From Sphingomonas insulae (GTDB lineage Bacteria; Pseudomonadota; Alphaproteobacteria; Sphingomonadales; Sphingomonadaceae), in NCBI RefSeq assembly GCF_010450875.1, contig NZ_CP048422.1, positions 1,581,001 to 1,645,000 of the forward strand: a DNA stretch of 64,000 bases. The letters are read 5' to 3'. Below are positions 52,774 to 61,529 of this stretch, in pieces. Numbering within the stretch: the stretch's first letter is position 1; every line of letters starts with the position of its first letter. Under the pieces are notes generated by a model. That model saw nothing but the letters and a program-made list of their open reading frames with translations. It was not told where the DNA came from and did not search any database. The position numbers were made by a program, and so were the translations under genes.

Positions 52774-53766
52774 TCACGCCCAACCTTCCAGCACCTGATC
52801 GGGGGGGCGATGGCCATCCGCCCACATGCGGATGTTCTGGATGACACGCTCGCCGGACGCCTGCCGCCCCTCGAAAGTGGCGCTCCCCATGTGCGGCGTC
52901 ATCACCACATTGTGCAGTGCAAGCAGGCGCGGATCGATCCGGGGTTCGTGTTCCCAGACGTCCAGGCCTGCCCCGGCCAGGCGGCCATCCTCCAGCGCAT
53001 CGACCAGCGCACTCTCATCGACGATGCCCCCGCGCGACGTGTTGATCAGGTAGACGTGGCTGCGCAACAAGCCGATGCGCCGCCGGTCGATCAGGTCGCG
53101 GCTGTCGGCATTCAGCGGCGTGTGGATGCTGACGATGTCCGACGCGGCCAGCATCGCATCGAGGTCGGCGTGGTAGGTGGCGCCCAGTTCGGCCTCGATC
53201 ACCGCGGGCAAGCGATGGCGATTATGGTAGTGGATCGACAGGCCGAAGGCGCGGGCGCGGCGGGCGACGGCCTGACCGATGCGTCCCATGCCGACGATCC
53301 CCAACGACTTGCCGCCGATACGGTGGCCGAGCATGCCGCCGGGGCTCCAGCCGTGCCATTCGCCGGAGCGGACAAGCTTTTCGCCCTCGGCCAGCCGGCG
53401 TGGCACCGAGACAATCAGCGCCATCGCCATGTCGGCGGTGTCTTCGGTGAGCACGCCGGGCGTGTTGGTGACGATGATACCGCGCGCGCGTGCGGCTTTC
53501 AGCGCGATATGGTTCACGCCCGCACCGTAATTGGCGATCAGGCGGAGCCGGTCGCCGGCCCCGGCGATCAGGTCGGCATCGATATCGTCGGTCACCGTGG
53601 GCACCAGCACGTCGCAGTCCGCCATCGCCGCTGACAGTTGGTCTCGGCTCATTGGTGCATCGCCGCGATTGTTGACCGTATCGAACAGCGCCTCCAGCCG
53701 GCCCATGACCGTATCGGCGAGTTCGCGGGTCACGACGACCTTGGGGGTGCGGCGAGAATCTGGCAT
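52774..53766 (-). CDS. D-isomer-specific 2-hydroxyacid dehydrogenase (glyoxylate reductase-like)
   Basis: 330 residues. The NAD(P)-binding GMGRIGQAVARRARAFG is central, with the catalytic Arg in NTSRGGIVDESALVDAL, Glu in AGLDVWEHEPR and His in TPHMGSATFEGR. Reduces 2-oxo acids such as glyoxylate or hydroxypyruvate with NAD(P)H. Monocistronic and divergent from the SH3 protein gene. Confidence 0.94.
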   Translation of the reverse strand: MPDSRRTPKVVVTRELADTVMGRLEALFDTVNNRGDAPMSRDQLSAAMADCDVLVPTVTDDIDADLIAGAGDRLRLIANYGAGVNHIALKAARARGIIVTNTPGVLTEDTADMAMALIVSVPRRLAEGEKLVRSGEWHGWSPGGMLGHRIGGKSLGIVGMGRIGQAVARRARAFGLSIHYHNRHRLPAVIEAELGATYHADLDAMLAASDIVSIHTPLNADSRDLIDRRRIGLLRSHVYLINTSRGGIVDESALVDALEDGRLAGAGLDVWEHEPRIDPRLLALHNVVMTPHMGSATFEGRQASGERVIQNIRMWADGHRPPDQVLEGWA

Positions 53767-53866
53767 GGCCGGATCGACTTGGCGAACCGCGGGGCGGGCG
53801 TCAACGGATCGTTGCCGTTGGCGACGGGCGCGCTAGAGAGGGGGCACAGGGAAAAGGACGGGAACG

Positions 53867-54382
53867 ATGCGGCTTTGGCCTTTGGGGCGGCTTGGGGCTC
53901 TGGGTACATGTGCCATCGCCGGGCTGGCGATGCTGGCGGTGGATGGCAGCGCCCGGGCGGCGGAGGCCAAGAAGACGCTGCCATATTACGCCTCGATCAG
54001 CGCGGGGCGCGCGCGGATGCGGACCGGCCCGGATAAGACCTATCCGGCGAGTTGGCTGTATCAGCGTGCCGATCTGCCGGTGCGGGTGATCGCGACGTTC
54101 AAGCAATGGCGCAAGGTCGAGGACCCGGACGGTACGCAGGGCTGGATGCTTGCGGCGCTGCTGAGCGAGCGCCGCACGGCGATCGTCCGGGGGGTGCAGC
54201 CCGCCGACATGCTGGAGCGCCCCTCGGCCGGAGCGAAACTGTCCTGGCGGGCGGCGCCCGGTGTGGTCGGGCGACTGTCGGAGTGCGGCGGCGGCTGGTG
54301 CCGGCTCGACGTCAGGGGACAGGCGGGTTTCGTTAGCGTCGACACCCTGTGGGGAGTCGAAGGCGGCGAACGGCTACCCTGA
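53867..54382 (+). CDS. secreted SH3-domain protein
   Basis: 171 residues with a signal peptide (ending VDGSARAAEA) and two tandem bacterial SH3-like repeats: ISAGRARMRTGPDKTYPASWLYQRADLPVRVIATFKQWRKVEDPDG-TQGWM and MLERPSAGAKLSWRAAPGVVGRLSECGGGWCRLDVRGQAGFV. Probably binds in the periplasm or to peptidoglycan; target unknown. Confidence 0.9.
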   Translation: MRLWPLGRLGALGTCAIAGLAMLAVDGSARAAEAKKTLPYYASISAGRARMRTGPDKTYPASWLYQRADLPVRVIATFKQWRKVEDPDGTQGWMLAALLSERRTAIVRGVQPADMLERPSAGAKLSWRAAPGVVGRLSECGGGWCRLDVRGQAGFVSVDTLWGVEGGERLP

Positions 54383-54455
54383 CAGACCGACCGGCATAAC
54401 CGTATGTTAGGGCCGCCGCGGTAGCGATCATGCTTCGCCGGCAAAAGGCCCGATC

Positions 54456-54920
54456 ATGACGCCTACCGAACCATTGCCGCTGCATCATAGCTGGCCGTTG
54501 ATGGATGCCGACGAGCGGTTCGACCTGGGGCGGCTGCTGGATGATCCAAGGGGGGCTGGCGATACCTCGTCAGCACGGCCGATGGAAACGACGCCCGGCC
54601 TTTGGGCGTGCGATCTGGCCGACAATCGGCTGCACTGGTCGCGGGAAGTGTTTCGCCTGTTCGGCATGGACGACACAGCCGTTCCGGCGCGCATCGCGAC
54701 GGTATCGCTATACGCCGAGGCGTCTCGCGCCGCGATGGAGCGGCTGCGAGCGCACGCCATCCGCCATCGCCGTGGTTTCACGCTGGACGTCGCGATCTTT
54801 CCCCATGACGCAGCACCATTGCGCTGGCTGCGGTTGATCGCCGCACCCGTGTGCGACGGTGGGCGGGTCGTCCGCCTGCATGGCTGCAAGTCGGACGTGA
54901 CGCACCTTTACGGCCGCTGA
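54456..54920 (+). CDS. PAS domain protein
   Basis: 154 residues. A PAS fold begins at about residue 46 (TPGLWACDLADNRLHWSREVFRLFGMD) and ends in the PAC region (FTLDVAIFPHDAAPLRWLRLIAAPVCDGGRVVRLHGCKSDVTH). No output domain is attached, so it is a single-domain sensor or scaffold. Confidence 0.85.
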   Translation: MTPTEPLPLHHSWPLMDADERFDLGRLLDDPRGAGDTSSARPMETTPGLWACDLADNRLHWSREVFRLFGMDDTAVPARIATVSLYAEASRAAMERLRAHAIRHRRGFTLDVAIFPHDAAPLRWLRLIAAPVCDGGRVVRLHGCKSDVTHLYGR

Positions 54921-54924
54921 GCTC

Positions 54925-56109
54925 TCACATCAGTTCCACGGCCATTGCCGTCGCCTCGCCCCCGCCGATGCAGAGCGAAGCCAGCCCGCGCTTTTGCCCG
55001 TTGGTCTGCAACGCCGACAGCAGTGTCGCAAGAATGCGGGCACCGCTCGCACCGATCGGATGACCAAGGGCACAGGCACCGCCATGGATGTTGAGCCGTG
55101 CCGGATCGAGGCCAAGATCGTGGATCGCAATCATCGCCACCACGGCAAAGGCTTCGTTCACCTCGAACAGGTCGACGTCGTCGCGAGTCCAGCCGGCGCG
55201 CTCCATCGCCTTGCGCATCGCAAAAACGGGTGCGGTGGTGAATTTCGCAGGATCGTGCGCGTGTGCCGCATGCGAGACGATACGGGCGATCGGGTTCAGA
55301 CCGAGCCGTTCGGCGACACTGGCGCGGGTCATCACCAGTGCGGCGGCGCCGTCGGAGATCGAGGAGGCGTTGGCGGCGGTGATCGTGCCGTCACGCGAGA
55401 ACGCGGGCTTCAGCGTCGGGATCTTGGCGACGTCTCCCTTGGCAGGCTGTTCGTCGAGGCTGACTGTCGAAATACCCTTGCGGCCCTTCACCTCAGCGGC
55501 GACGATCTCGCGGTCGAACGCGCCCGTATTTTGCGCCTTTTGCGCGCGATTGAGCGATTCAATCGCATAATCGTCCATCGCCTTCCGCGTGAACTGGTAT
55601 TCGGCTGCGGTGTCCTCGGCGAAATTCCCCATCAGTTTTCCGGGTTCGTACGCATCCTCGAGCCCATCGAGATACATGTGGTCGTACATCGTGTCGTGGC
55701 CGATGCGGGCGCCGGCGCGATGCTTTTTCGAGAGATACGGCGCGTTGGTCATGCTCTCCATGCCGCCCGCGACCAGCATATCCACCGATCCCGCGGCGAG
55801 CGCATCCGCGGCCATGATCGCCGCCTGCATGCCCGAACCGCACATCTTGTTGACCGTCGTCGCCTCGACATGCGTGCCGAGGCCGGCGCCGATCGCGGCC
55901 TGGCGTGCCGGCGCCTGGCCCAGGCCGGCGGGCAACACGCAGCCCATATAGATGCGCTCGATCGCCGCGGCCGACGCACTTGAGCGCTCCACCGCGCCCT
56001 TCACCGCCGCCGCGCCGAGTTCGGTCGCGGAGGCACCCGACAGCGTGCCCTGGAACGAGCCCATCGGCGTGCGGGCATAGCCGAGGATGACGACGGGATC
56101 GGTGGACAT
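54925..56109 (-). CDS. acetyl-CoA C-acyltransferase (thiolase)
   Basis: 394 residues from ATG 56109 (GGAGAG upstream). Active-site Cys90 is in NKMCGSGMQ, His in GGACALGHPIGASGAR and the second Cys in CIGGGEATA. Interconverts acetyl-CoA and acetoacetyl-CoA (or a longer 3-ketoacyl-CoA) in acid or polyhydroxyalkanoate metabolism. Not in an operon with other CoA genes here, so specificity is open. Confidence 0.95.
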   Translation of the reverse strand: MSTDPVVILGYARTPMGSFQGTLSGASATELGAAAVKGAVERSSASAAAIERIYMGCVLPAGLGQAPARQAAIGAGLGTHVEATTVNKMCGSGMQAAIMAADALAAGSVDMLVAGGMESMTNAPYLSKKHRAGARIGHDTMYDHMYLDGLEDAYEPGKLMGNFAEDTAAEYQFTRKAMDDYAIESLNRAQKAQNTGAFDREIVAAEVKGRKGISTVSLDEQPAKGDVAKIPTLKPAFSRDGTITAANASSISDGAAALVMTRASVAERLGLNPIARIVSHAAHAHDPAKFTTAPVFAMRKAMERAGWTRDDVDLFEVNEAFAVVAMIAIHDLGLDPARLNIHGGACALGHPIGASGARILATLLSALQTNGQKRGLASLCIGGGEATAMAVELM

Positions 56110-56244
56110 GGGCTCTCCGGTGTTTTGAGTTGCCAGCCATCTAGGATGCGGGGCAGGGCGGGGCAATGAGCGTGTCCACCCCCGCCTGTCCTGCACACGC
56201 TAAATCCGGCCGGATCAATTCGGCGTGCCAAGCGCTGGGCGAGG

Positions 56245-56505
56245 ATGAACGATTTTATCGAGCCGGTACGGTGGTTTGCGTCGATCAGCGGGATGATCGC
56301 CGCCACCGTCGTCGCACTGGACTGGGGGCGGCGGGACACCGGCTGGGCGATGGCCCTGTTTTGTTTGTCGGCATTGGCGTGGATCACCGGTGCGGTGCTG
56401 ATGCGCGACTGGGCGCTGGGATCGCAGAACATCGTGTTGCTCGGCATCGATCTGCTCGGCGTCTATCGCTACCTGATCCGCGACCCGGAGCCCGGCGAGG
56501 CCTGA
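56245..56505 (+). CDS. small hypothetical membrane protein
   Basis: 86 residues with two or three hydrophobic helices (ISGMIAATVVALDW, GWAMALFCLSALAWITGAVLM) and a soluble end. First gene of the prepilin peptidase unit. No family recognised. Confidence 0.65.
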   Translation: MNDFIEPVRWFASISGMIAATVVALDWGRRDTGWAMALFCLSALAWITGAVLMRDWALGSQNIVLLGIDLLGVYRYLIRDPEPGEA

Positions 56506-56506
56506 C

Positions 56507-57262
56507 GTGAGTACGGCCCTGTTGTGGCCGATCCTTTTGGGGGCACTCGGGACGATCTTCGGCAGCTTCATCGCGGCGCTGGTCATCCGGTGGCCCCAGG
56601 GTCGATCGGTGATGCACGGCCGTTCCGCCTGCGATACGTGCGAGCGGCCCCTTCGGGCGGCAGAACTGGTTCCGCTGTTGAGCCATGTCGTGCAGCGTGG
56701 TCGATGCCGGGGCTGCGGCACCGCCATCGACCGGCGGCATGTCCGGACCGAATTGGCGGGGCTGGCGATCGGGGTGGTGGCCGGCGTGGTTGCGCCCGGC
56801 GCGGATGGCGTTGCCGGCGCTATCTTCGGCTTGCTCCTGCTGGCGCTCGCAGCGCTCGACATGACCGCATTCTGGTTGCCGGACCGGCTGACGGGCGCGC
56901 TGGCGGCGTGTGGCCTGATCGCCGGCGCGGCAGGGCTGGACCCGTTGCTTGCCGACCGCGTGATCGGCGGCATCGGCGGCTACGCGAGCCTTGCCGCGAT
57001 CGCATGGGCATACAAGGCGCTGCGCCATCGCGACGGTATGGGCGGCGGCGATCCGAAGCTGTTCGGCGCGATCGGCCTATGGCTGGGGTGGCGCATGTTG
57101 CCGGCGGTGTTGGTGGTCGCAAGCCTGATCGGGCTGGGTGTCGCGCTGTTCGCGCACCTGACGCGCCGCGACATGACGCGCGACACCGCGCTGCCGTTCG
57201 GTGCGCTGCTCGCCGTGGCGGCTTACCCCGCGTGGATGGCCATGATAGTCGTTGGGCCATGA
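56507..57262 (+). CDS. prepilin peptidase (A24 family)
   Basis: 251 residues, polytopic. It has the N-methyltransferase half (GSFIAALVIRWPQGRS; two Cys pairs CDTC and CRGC) and the peptidase half with the catalytic Asp in ALDMTAFWLPD and in GGGDPKLFGAIG. Cleaves and methylates type IV prepilins and type II pseudopilins at the inner membrane. GTG 56507 start; the stop overlaps the next ATG. Confidence 0.93.
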   Translation: MSTALLWPILLGALGTIFGSFIAALVIRWPQGRSVMHGRSACDTCERPLRAAELVPLLSHVVQRGRCRGCGTAIDRRHVRTELAGLAIGVVAGVVAPGADGVAGAIFGLLLLALAALDMTAFWLPDRLTGALAACGLIAGAAGLDPLLADRVIGGIGGYASLAAIAWAYKALRHRDGMGGGDPKLFGAIGLWLGWRMLPAVLVVASLIGLGVALFAHLTRRDMTRDTALPFGALLAVAAYPAWMAMIVVGP

Positions 57263-57687
57263 TCGCGCTGTTGCTCGCCGTCGCGGCTCAAGCCGCTCCC
57301 GCCAACCCGCCGTCCGCCGCGCCGGCGCTGGGGCCGATCGGCCGACAGCAATTGCCGGAAAAAGGGTGTGCGGCATATCTGTGGAGCGCCGCCGACCGCC
57401 AGTTGGTCGCGATGGCGACGGCCGATCCGGCGACGATCCGCATCGCCATCGGCGGCAAGACGGTGGACCTGTCGCGCAGCGGCGGCGCGGGACCGGGGAA
57501 GCTCGGCTTTTCGGACGCCATCGAATACCGTCGCGACGACATCACCGCACGCCTGACGATGGAAGTCGTCCAGCAGGACGGCCTGACCGCCGGTGCGAAA
57601 GTGCCCACGGGATCGCTGCAGATCGACCGGACGGGACAAGACGGCATCGTCGTTCCCGTCGCCGGCCTGATCGGCTGTCGCGCATGA
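57259..57687 (+). CDS. small secreted hypothetical protein
   Basis: 142 residues from ATG 57259 with a signal peptide (MIALLLAVAAQAAPA) and a beta-rich soluble domain with one Cys near each end (EKGCAAYLWSA, LIGCRA). No family recognised. It overlaps both neighbours by ATGA, so it is part of the same transcript as prepilin peptidase and the aldehyde dehydrogenase. Confidence 0.75.
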   Translation: MIALLLAVAAQAAPANPPSAAPALGPIGRQQLPEKGCAAYLWSAADRQLVAMATADPATIRIAIGGKTVDLSRSGGAGPGKLGFSDAIEYRRDDITARLTMEVVQQDGLTAGAKVPTGSLQIDRTGQDGIVVPVAGLIGCRA

Positions 57688-59111
57688 AGCTGGACGCGCT
57701 GCTGGCGGGGCAGCGCGCCGCCTTCACGACCGAACTGCCGGTGACGCTGGCGACGCGCAAGGATCGGCTGCGTCGGGCGGCCGCGATGATCCGCGACCAC
57801 GCCGCCCGCTTCTGCGACGCTTTGAGCGAGGATTTCGGTCATCGCAGCCGCGATCAGTCGATGCTGACCGACATCGGCGGATCGATCGCGCCGATCGCGC
57901 ATGCGCTACGGAAGCTGGACGGCTGGGCCAAACCGGAAAGGCGCGCCGTGCAATTTCCGCTTGGCCTGCTCGGCGCCCGTGCCTGGGTGGAATATCAGCC
58001 GAAAGGCGTCGTCGGCGTGATCGCGCCATGGAATTTCCCGGTCAACCTGGTGATGGGACCGGTCGCCGGTGCATTCGCCGCGGGCAATCGCGTGATGGTC
58101 AAGACGAGCGAGTTCACGCCTGCCACCGCCGCGTTGTTCGAAGAGGTGGTGGGCAGCTATTTCGCCCCGGACGAACTCGCCTTCGTGTCGGGCGGGCCCG
58201 ACGTCGGCAAGGCGTTCGCCGCGTTACCCTTCGACCATCTGCTGTTCACCGGCGCGACCGGGATCGGCCGCCATATTCTGCATGCCGCGGCGGACAATCT
58301 GACGCCGGTGACGCTGGAACTGGGCGGCAAGAGCCCGGCGATCATCGGCGCCGACGCCGACCTGGCCCGCGCGACCGAACGGATCGCGATGGGCAAGATG
58401 CTGAACGCCGGCCAGATCTGCCTCGCCCCCGATTACGTACTGGCACCCGCGGCGCAGGAGCGGGCGGTGGTCGACGGGCTGAAGACGGCGGCGACGGCGA
58501 TGTACCCGACGCTGCTCGCGAACCCGGACTACACGGCGATCATCAACGATGCGCATCATCAGCGGCTGACCGACTGGCTGGACGACGCCCGCGCCAAGGG
58601 CGCCCGCGTCGAGACGGTCAATCCGGCGAACGAGGATTTCGCCGCATCGAACAGCCGCAAGATGCCGTTGCATATCGTCACCGACGTCACCGACGATATG
58701 GTGCTGATGCAGGAGGAAATCTTCGGGCCGATCCTGCCGGTCGTCCGTTACGATGCCATCGACGATGCCATCGACGATGCCATCGCGCGGGTGAACCGCG
58801 GACCACGCCCCCTCGGCCTCTATCATTTCGGCCGGAATGCCGCCGAGCGTCGTACCGTACTCGACCGGACGATCTCGGGCGGCGTGACGCTGGACGATGT
58901 CGTGCTGCACGTTTCGATGGAGGATCTGCCATTCGGCGGCGTCGGCCCGTCAGGGATGGGCAGTTACCATGGCGTCGACGGGTTTCGCACCTTCAGCCAT
59001 GCCAAGGCCGTATTCCGGCAGACGCGCTTCGATGTCGCAAAACTTGCCGGTCTGAAGCCTCCCTATGGCACGGCGCTCGCCCGGTCGGTCAAACGGCAGA
59101 TGAAGGTTTAG
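57684..59111 (+). CDS. aldehyde dehydrogenase (coniferyl-aldehyde dehydrogenase-like)
   Basis: 475 residues with the ALDH fold: GVIAPWNFPVNLVMGP, FTGATGIGRH, catalytic Glu212 in LELGGKSP, Cys246 in NAGQICLAPD and EEIFGPILPVVRY. Sequence type fits the coniferyl aldehyde dehydrogenases of sphingomonads. A 12-bp unit (GATGCCATCGAC) is repeated at 58752, 58764 and nearly at 58776, encoding DAIDDAIDDAI. Oxidises an aromatic or aliphatic aldehyde with NAD+. Confidence 0.93.
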   Translation: MKLDALLAGQRAAFTTELPVTLATRKDRLRRAAAMIRDHAARFCDALSEDFGHRSRDQSMLTDIGGSIAPIAHALRKLDGWAKPERRAVQFPLGLLGARAWVEYQPKGVVGVIAPWNFPVNLVMGPVAGAFAAGNRVMVKTSEFTPATAALFEEVVGSYFAPDELAFVSGGPDVGKAFAALPFDHLLFTGATGIGRHILHAAADNLTPVTLELGGKSPAIIGADADLARATERIAMGKMLNAGQICLAPDYVLAPAAQERAVVDGLKTAATAMYPTLLANPDYTAIINDAHHQRLTDWLDDARAKGARVETVNPANEDFAASNSRKMPLHIVTDVTDDMVLMQEEIFGPILPVVRYDAIDDAIDDAIARVNRGPRPLGLYHFGRNAAERRTVLDRTISGGVTLDDVVLHVSMEDLPFGGVGPSGMGSYHGVDGFRTFSHAKAVFRQTRFDVAKLAGLKPPYGTALARSVKRQMKV

Positions 59112-59309
59112 CCGGCGCGGCGGGCATGTCGGGGGTGCCATCTTCATTGCGGCAAAAGCGCGGGCTAAGCCGTTGCGATGAAACTGTAATCTCGTCGCAA
59201 CCCGGAAAAAGCCTTCGCTGCGATGCAACCAACATGACGGTATGGCGTTGTCGGATGGCTTGGGGGTGGATTCGAACGCGAACGCTCTCGCAAAGGGGAA
59301 CGAACACGC

Positions 59310-61529
59310 GTGCGAGTATCGACCGGACGACATTACTGGCTTGCCATTGCCTTGGCCGCCGCGGCCCCTGCTTATGGACAGATCAATCGGCAGCAGGGCG
59401 TTGCCCCTGCGCGCGGCCCCGATGCCCCCAAGGCCGACACGGCTACGTCCGCAGATAGCGTGCAAACCGGCGTCACCGACCCGAATGGCAATGCGCCGAT
59501 CGTCCCCGATAGCGAGTTCAATGCCGCCCTGCCGCCGCTCAGCGGCGACATCAACGCGCCGCTCGAGCCGATGCCCGCGGTACAGCAGCCGGCTAAAGCG
59601 GGTACGGCAGCCGCTCCCGCCAATACGCCGGTCGTGCAGCCGCCGCTGGTGAACCCGGACGGATCGCTGCCGGCCGCCGCGGCGGAGAACCCCGAACTGG
59701 CGCAGCCGCTGCAGCCGCTATCCACGTTCAACACCGCGCCGTTGCAGACCGCGGCCGACACCAAGGACGCCGATGCACCGCAGATCCGTTACGATACGGA
59801 GCTGAAGGGCTTGGAGAAGCTCGACCTTGCCGGACAGTTCAAGGCACTGTCGGCATTGCGCGAAGGCGGCGGAAAGGCCGCCAACGCGACGCAGGTCGCA
59901 GCCCGCGCGCGCGAGGACGAGGCGCTGGCCGTGCGGCTGATGAAGTCGCTGGGTTATTACGACGGCACCGCGACATCTCTGGTCGAGACGGTGCCCGATG
60001 CCACCGATGCCACCAAGCCCGCCCGGCTGCGGGCCATCGTCACGGCGACCCCGGGGCGGCTCTATACTCTGTCGTCCGTGGACATCGAGGCGCAACCGGT
60101 GACCCCGCCGGACCTGCTGCGTCGCAACCTGCCGCTCAAGGTCGGCGACCCGATCGAGGCGGCGCGCATCCAGGGCGCGGAGGCGAACGTCAGTCTGACG
60201 CTGCCGCAACAGGGCTATCCCTTCGTCAAGGTCGGCGATCGCGACATCCTGCTCGACGATCAGTCGGAAAAGGCGACCGGCGCCTATACCCTGCCGGTCG
60301 ATACCGGCCCGCGGTCGAGCTTCGGCAATCTGGTCCCCGCCGGCGATCCGGTATTCGACCTGAAGCATCTCAACGTTTTTCCGCGTTTCAAGGACGGCGA
60401 TCTGTACGACAGTCGCAAGACCGACGACCTGCGCGATGCGCTGGTCGCGACAGGCCTGTTTTCCAGCGTCGCGGTCGAACCGCAGCGAACGGCGCGGACC
60501 AATCCGGACGGCACCGAAGCGGTGGACCTGCTCGTGCGCCAGACCAAGGGGCCCGCGCGAACCCTGGCGGGCAGCGCCGGTTACTCGACAGGGCAGGGCA
60601 TCAAGGCCGAGGGCAGCTGGACGCACCGCAACCTGTTCCCGCCAGAGGGCGCGCTGATCGGCACGATCGTCGCCGGTACCCAGGAACAGGGTGCGTCGGG
60701 CACGTTCCGCCGATCCAATGCCGGCAAACGCGACAAGACGTTCACCGCCATCGCCAGCGCCGTGCACCAGAATTACGATGCGTTCGATGCCTTTACCGGC
60801 ACCCTGTCGGCACGGTGGAGCTATGTCTCGACCCCCATCTGGCAGAAGAGATTCACCTATTACTATGGCGGCGAACTGGTCGGGACGAACGAGAGCGTCT
60901 ACGACTTCACCCAAGGCCGCAACGTCCGCCGCACCTATGGCATCGCGGCTTTGCCCGGCCAGGTGGAATGGGACACGTCGGACAGCCTGCTCAATCCGAC
61001 GCGGGGCTATCGCTTGCGCCTGAACGTCAGCCCCGAAGGATCGGTGAGCGGCGGGTTCAAACCCTATGTCCGCACGCAGATCGAGGCGACCTATTATTAT
61101 CCGGTGTCGACCAGCCTGGTGATCGCCGGCCGTGCACGCGCGGCATCGATCCAGGGTATCGCCCGCGACGATCTCGCCCCATCGCGGCGCTATTATGGCG
61201 GCGGCGGCGGCTCTGTCCGCGGCTATGGCTATCAACGGCTTGGGCCGTTCGATCCCAACGGCGATCCGGTCGGCGGCCGGTCGCTGAACGAATTCGCGCT
61301 GGAGGCGCGCTACCGGTTCGGCAATTTCGGCATCGTCCCGTTCGTCGATGCCGGCAACAGCTATGAATCGAGCTTGCCCAAGGGCTCCGAGCTGAAATTC
61401 GGCGCCGGTATCGGTGGCCGCTTCTACACCAACTTCGGGCCGATGCGGATCGACGTGGCGACCCCGCTCAATCCGCGTCCGGGCGACGGCAAGGTCGCCC
61501 TCTACATCTCGATCGGGCAGGCATTCTGA
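59310..61529 (+). CDS. tamA: TamA-like outer membrane assembly protein
   Basis: 739 residues. Signal peptide (MRVSTGRHYWLAIALAAAAPAYG), then a ~130-residue Ala/Pro-rich low-complexity linker unusual for TamA, then POTRA repeats (DTELKGLEKLDLAGQFKALSAL; RLYTLSSVDIEAQPVTPPDLLRR; FDLKHLNVFPRFKDGDLYDSRK) and a 16-strand BamA/TamA barrel (RYYGGGGGSVRGYGYQRLGP, VPFVDAGNSYES, LYISIGQAF with terminal Phe). With TamB it moves lipids and helps insert proteins in the outer membrane. GTG 59310; the stop overlaps tamB. Confidence 0.92.
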   Translation: MRVSTGRHYWLAIALAAAAPAYGQINRQQGVAPARGPDAPKADTATSADSVQTGVTDPNGNAPIVPDSEFNAALPPLSGDINAPLEPMPAVQQPAKAGTAAAPANTPVVQPPLVNPDGSLPAAAAENPELAQPLQPLSTFNTAPLQTAADTKDADAPQIRYDTELKGLEKLDLAGQFKALSALREGGGKAANATQVAARAREDEALAVRLMKSLGYYDGTATSLVETVPDATDATKPARLRAIVTATPGRLYTLSSVDIEAQPVTPPDLLRRNLPLKVGDPIEAARIQGAEANVSLTLPQQGYPFVKVGDRDILLDDQSEKATGAYTLPVDTGPRSSFGNLVPAGDPVFDLKHLNVFPRFKDGDLYDSRKTDDLRDALVATGLFSSVAVEPQRTARTNPDGTEAVDLLVRQTKGPARTLAGSAGYSTGQGIKAEGSWTHRNLFPPEGALIGTIVAGTQEQGASGTFRRSNAGKRDKTFTAIASAVHQNYDAFDAFTGTLSARWSYVSTPIWQKRFTYYYGGELVGTNESVYDFTQGRNVRRTYGIAALPGQVEWDTSDSLLNPTRGYRLRLNVSPEGSVSGGFKPYVRTQIEATYYYPVSTSLVIAGRARAASIQGIARDDLAPSRRYYGGGGGSVRGYGYQRLGPFDPNGDPVGGRSLNEFALEARYRFGNFGIVPFVDAGNSYESSLPKGSELKFGAGIGGRFYTNFGPMRIDVATPLNPRPGDGKVALYISIGQAF

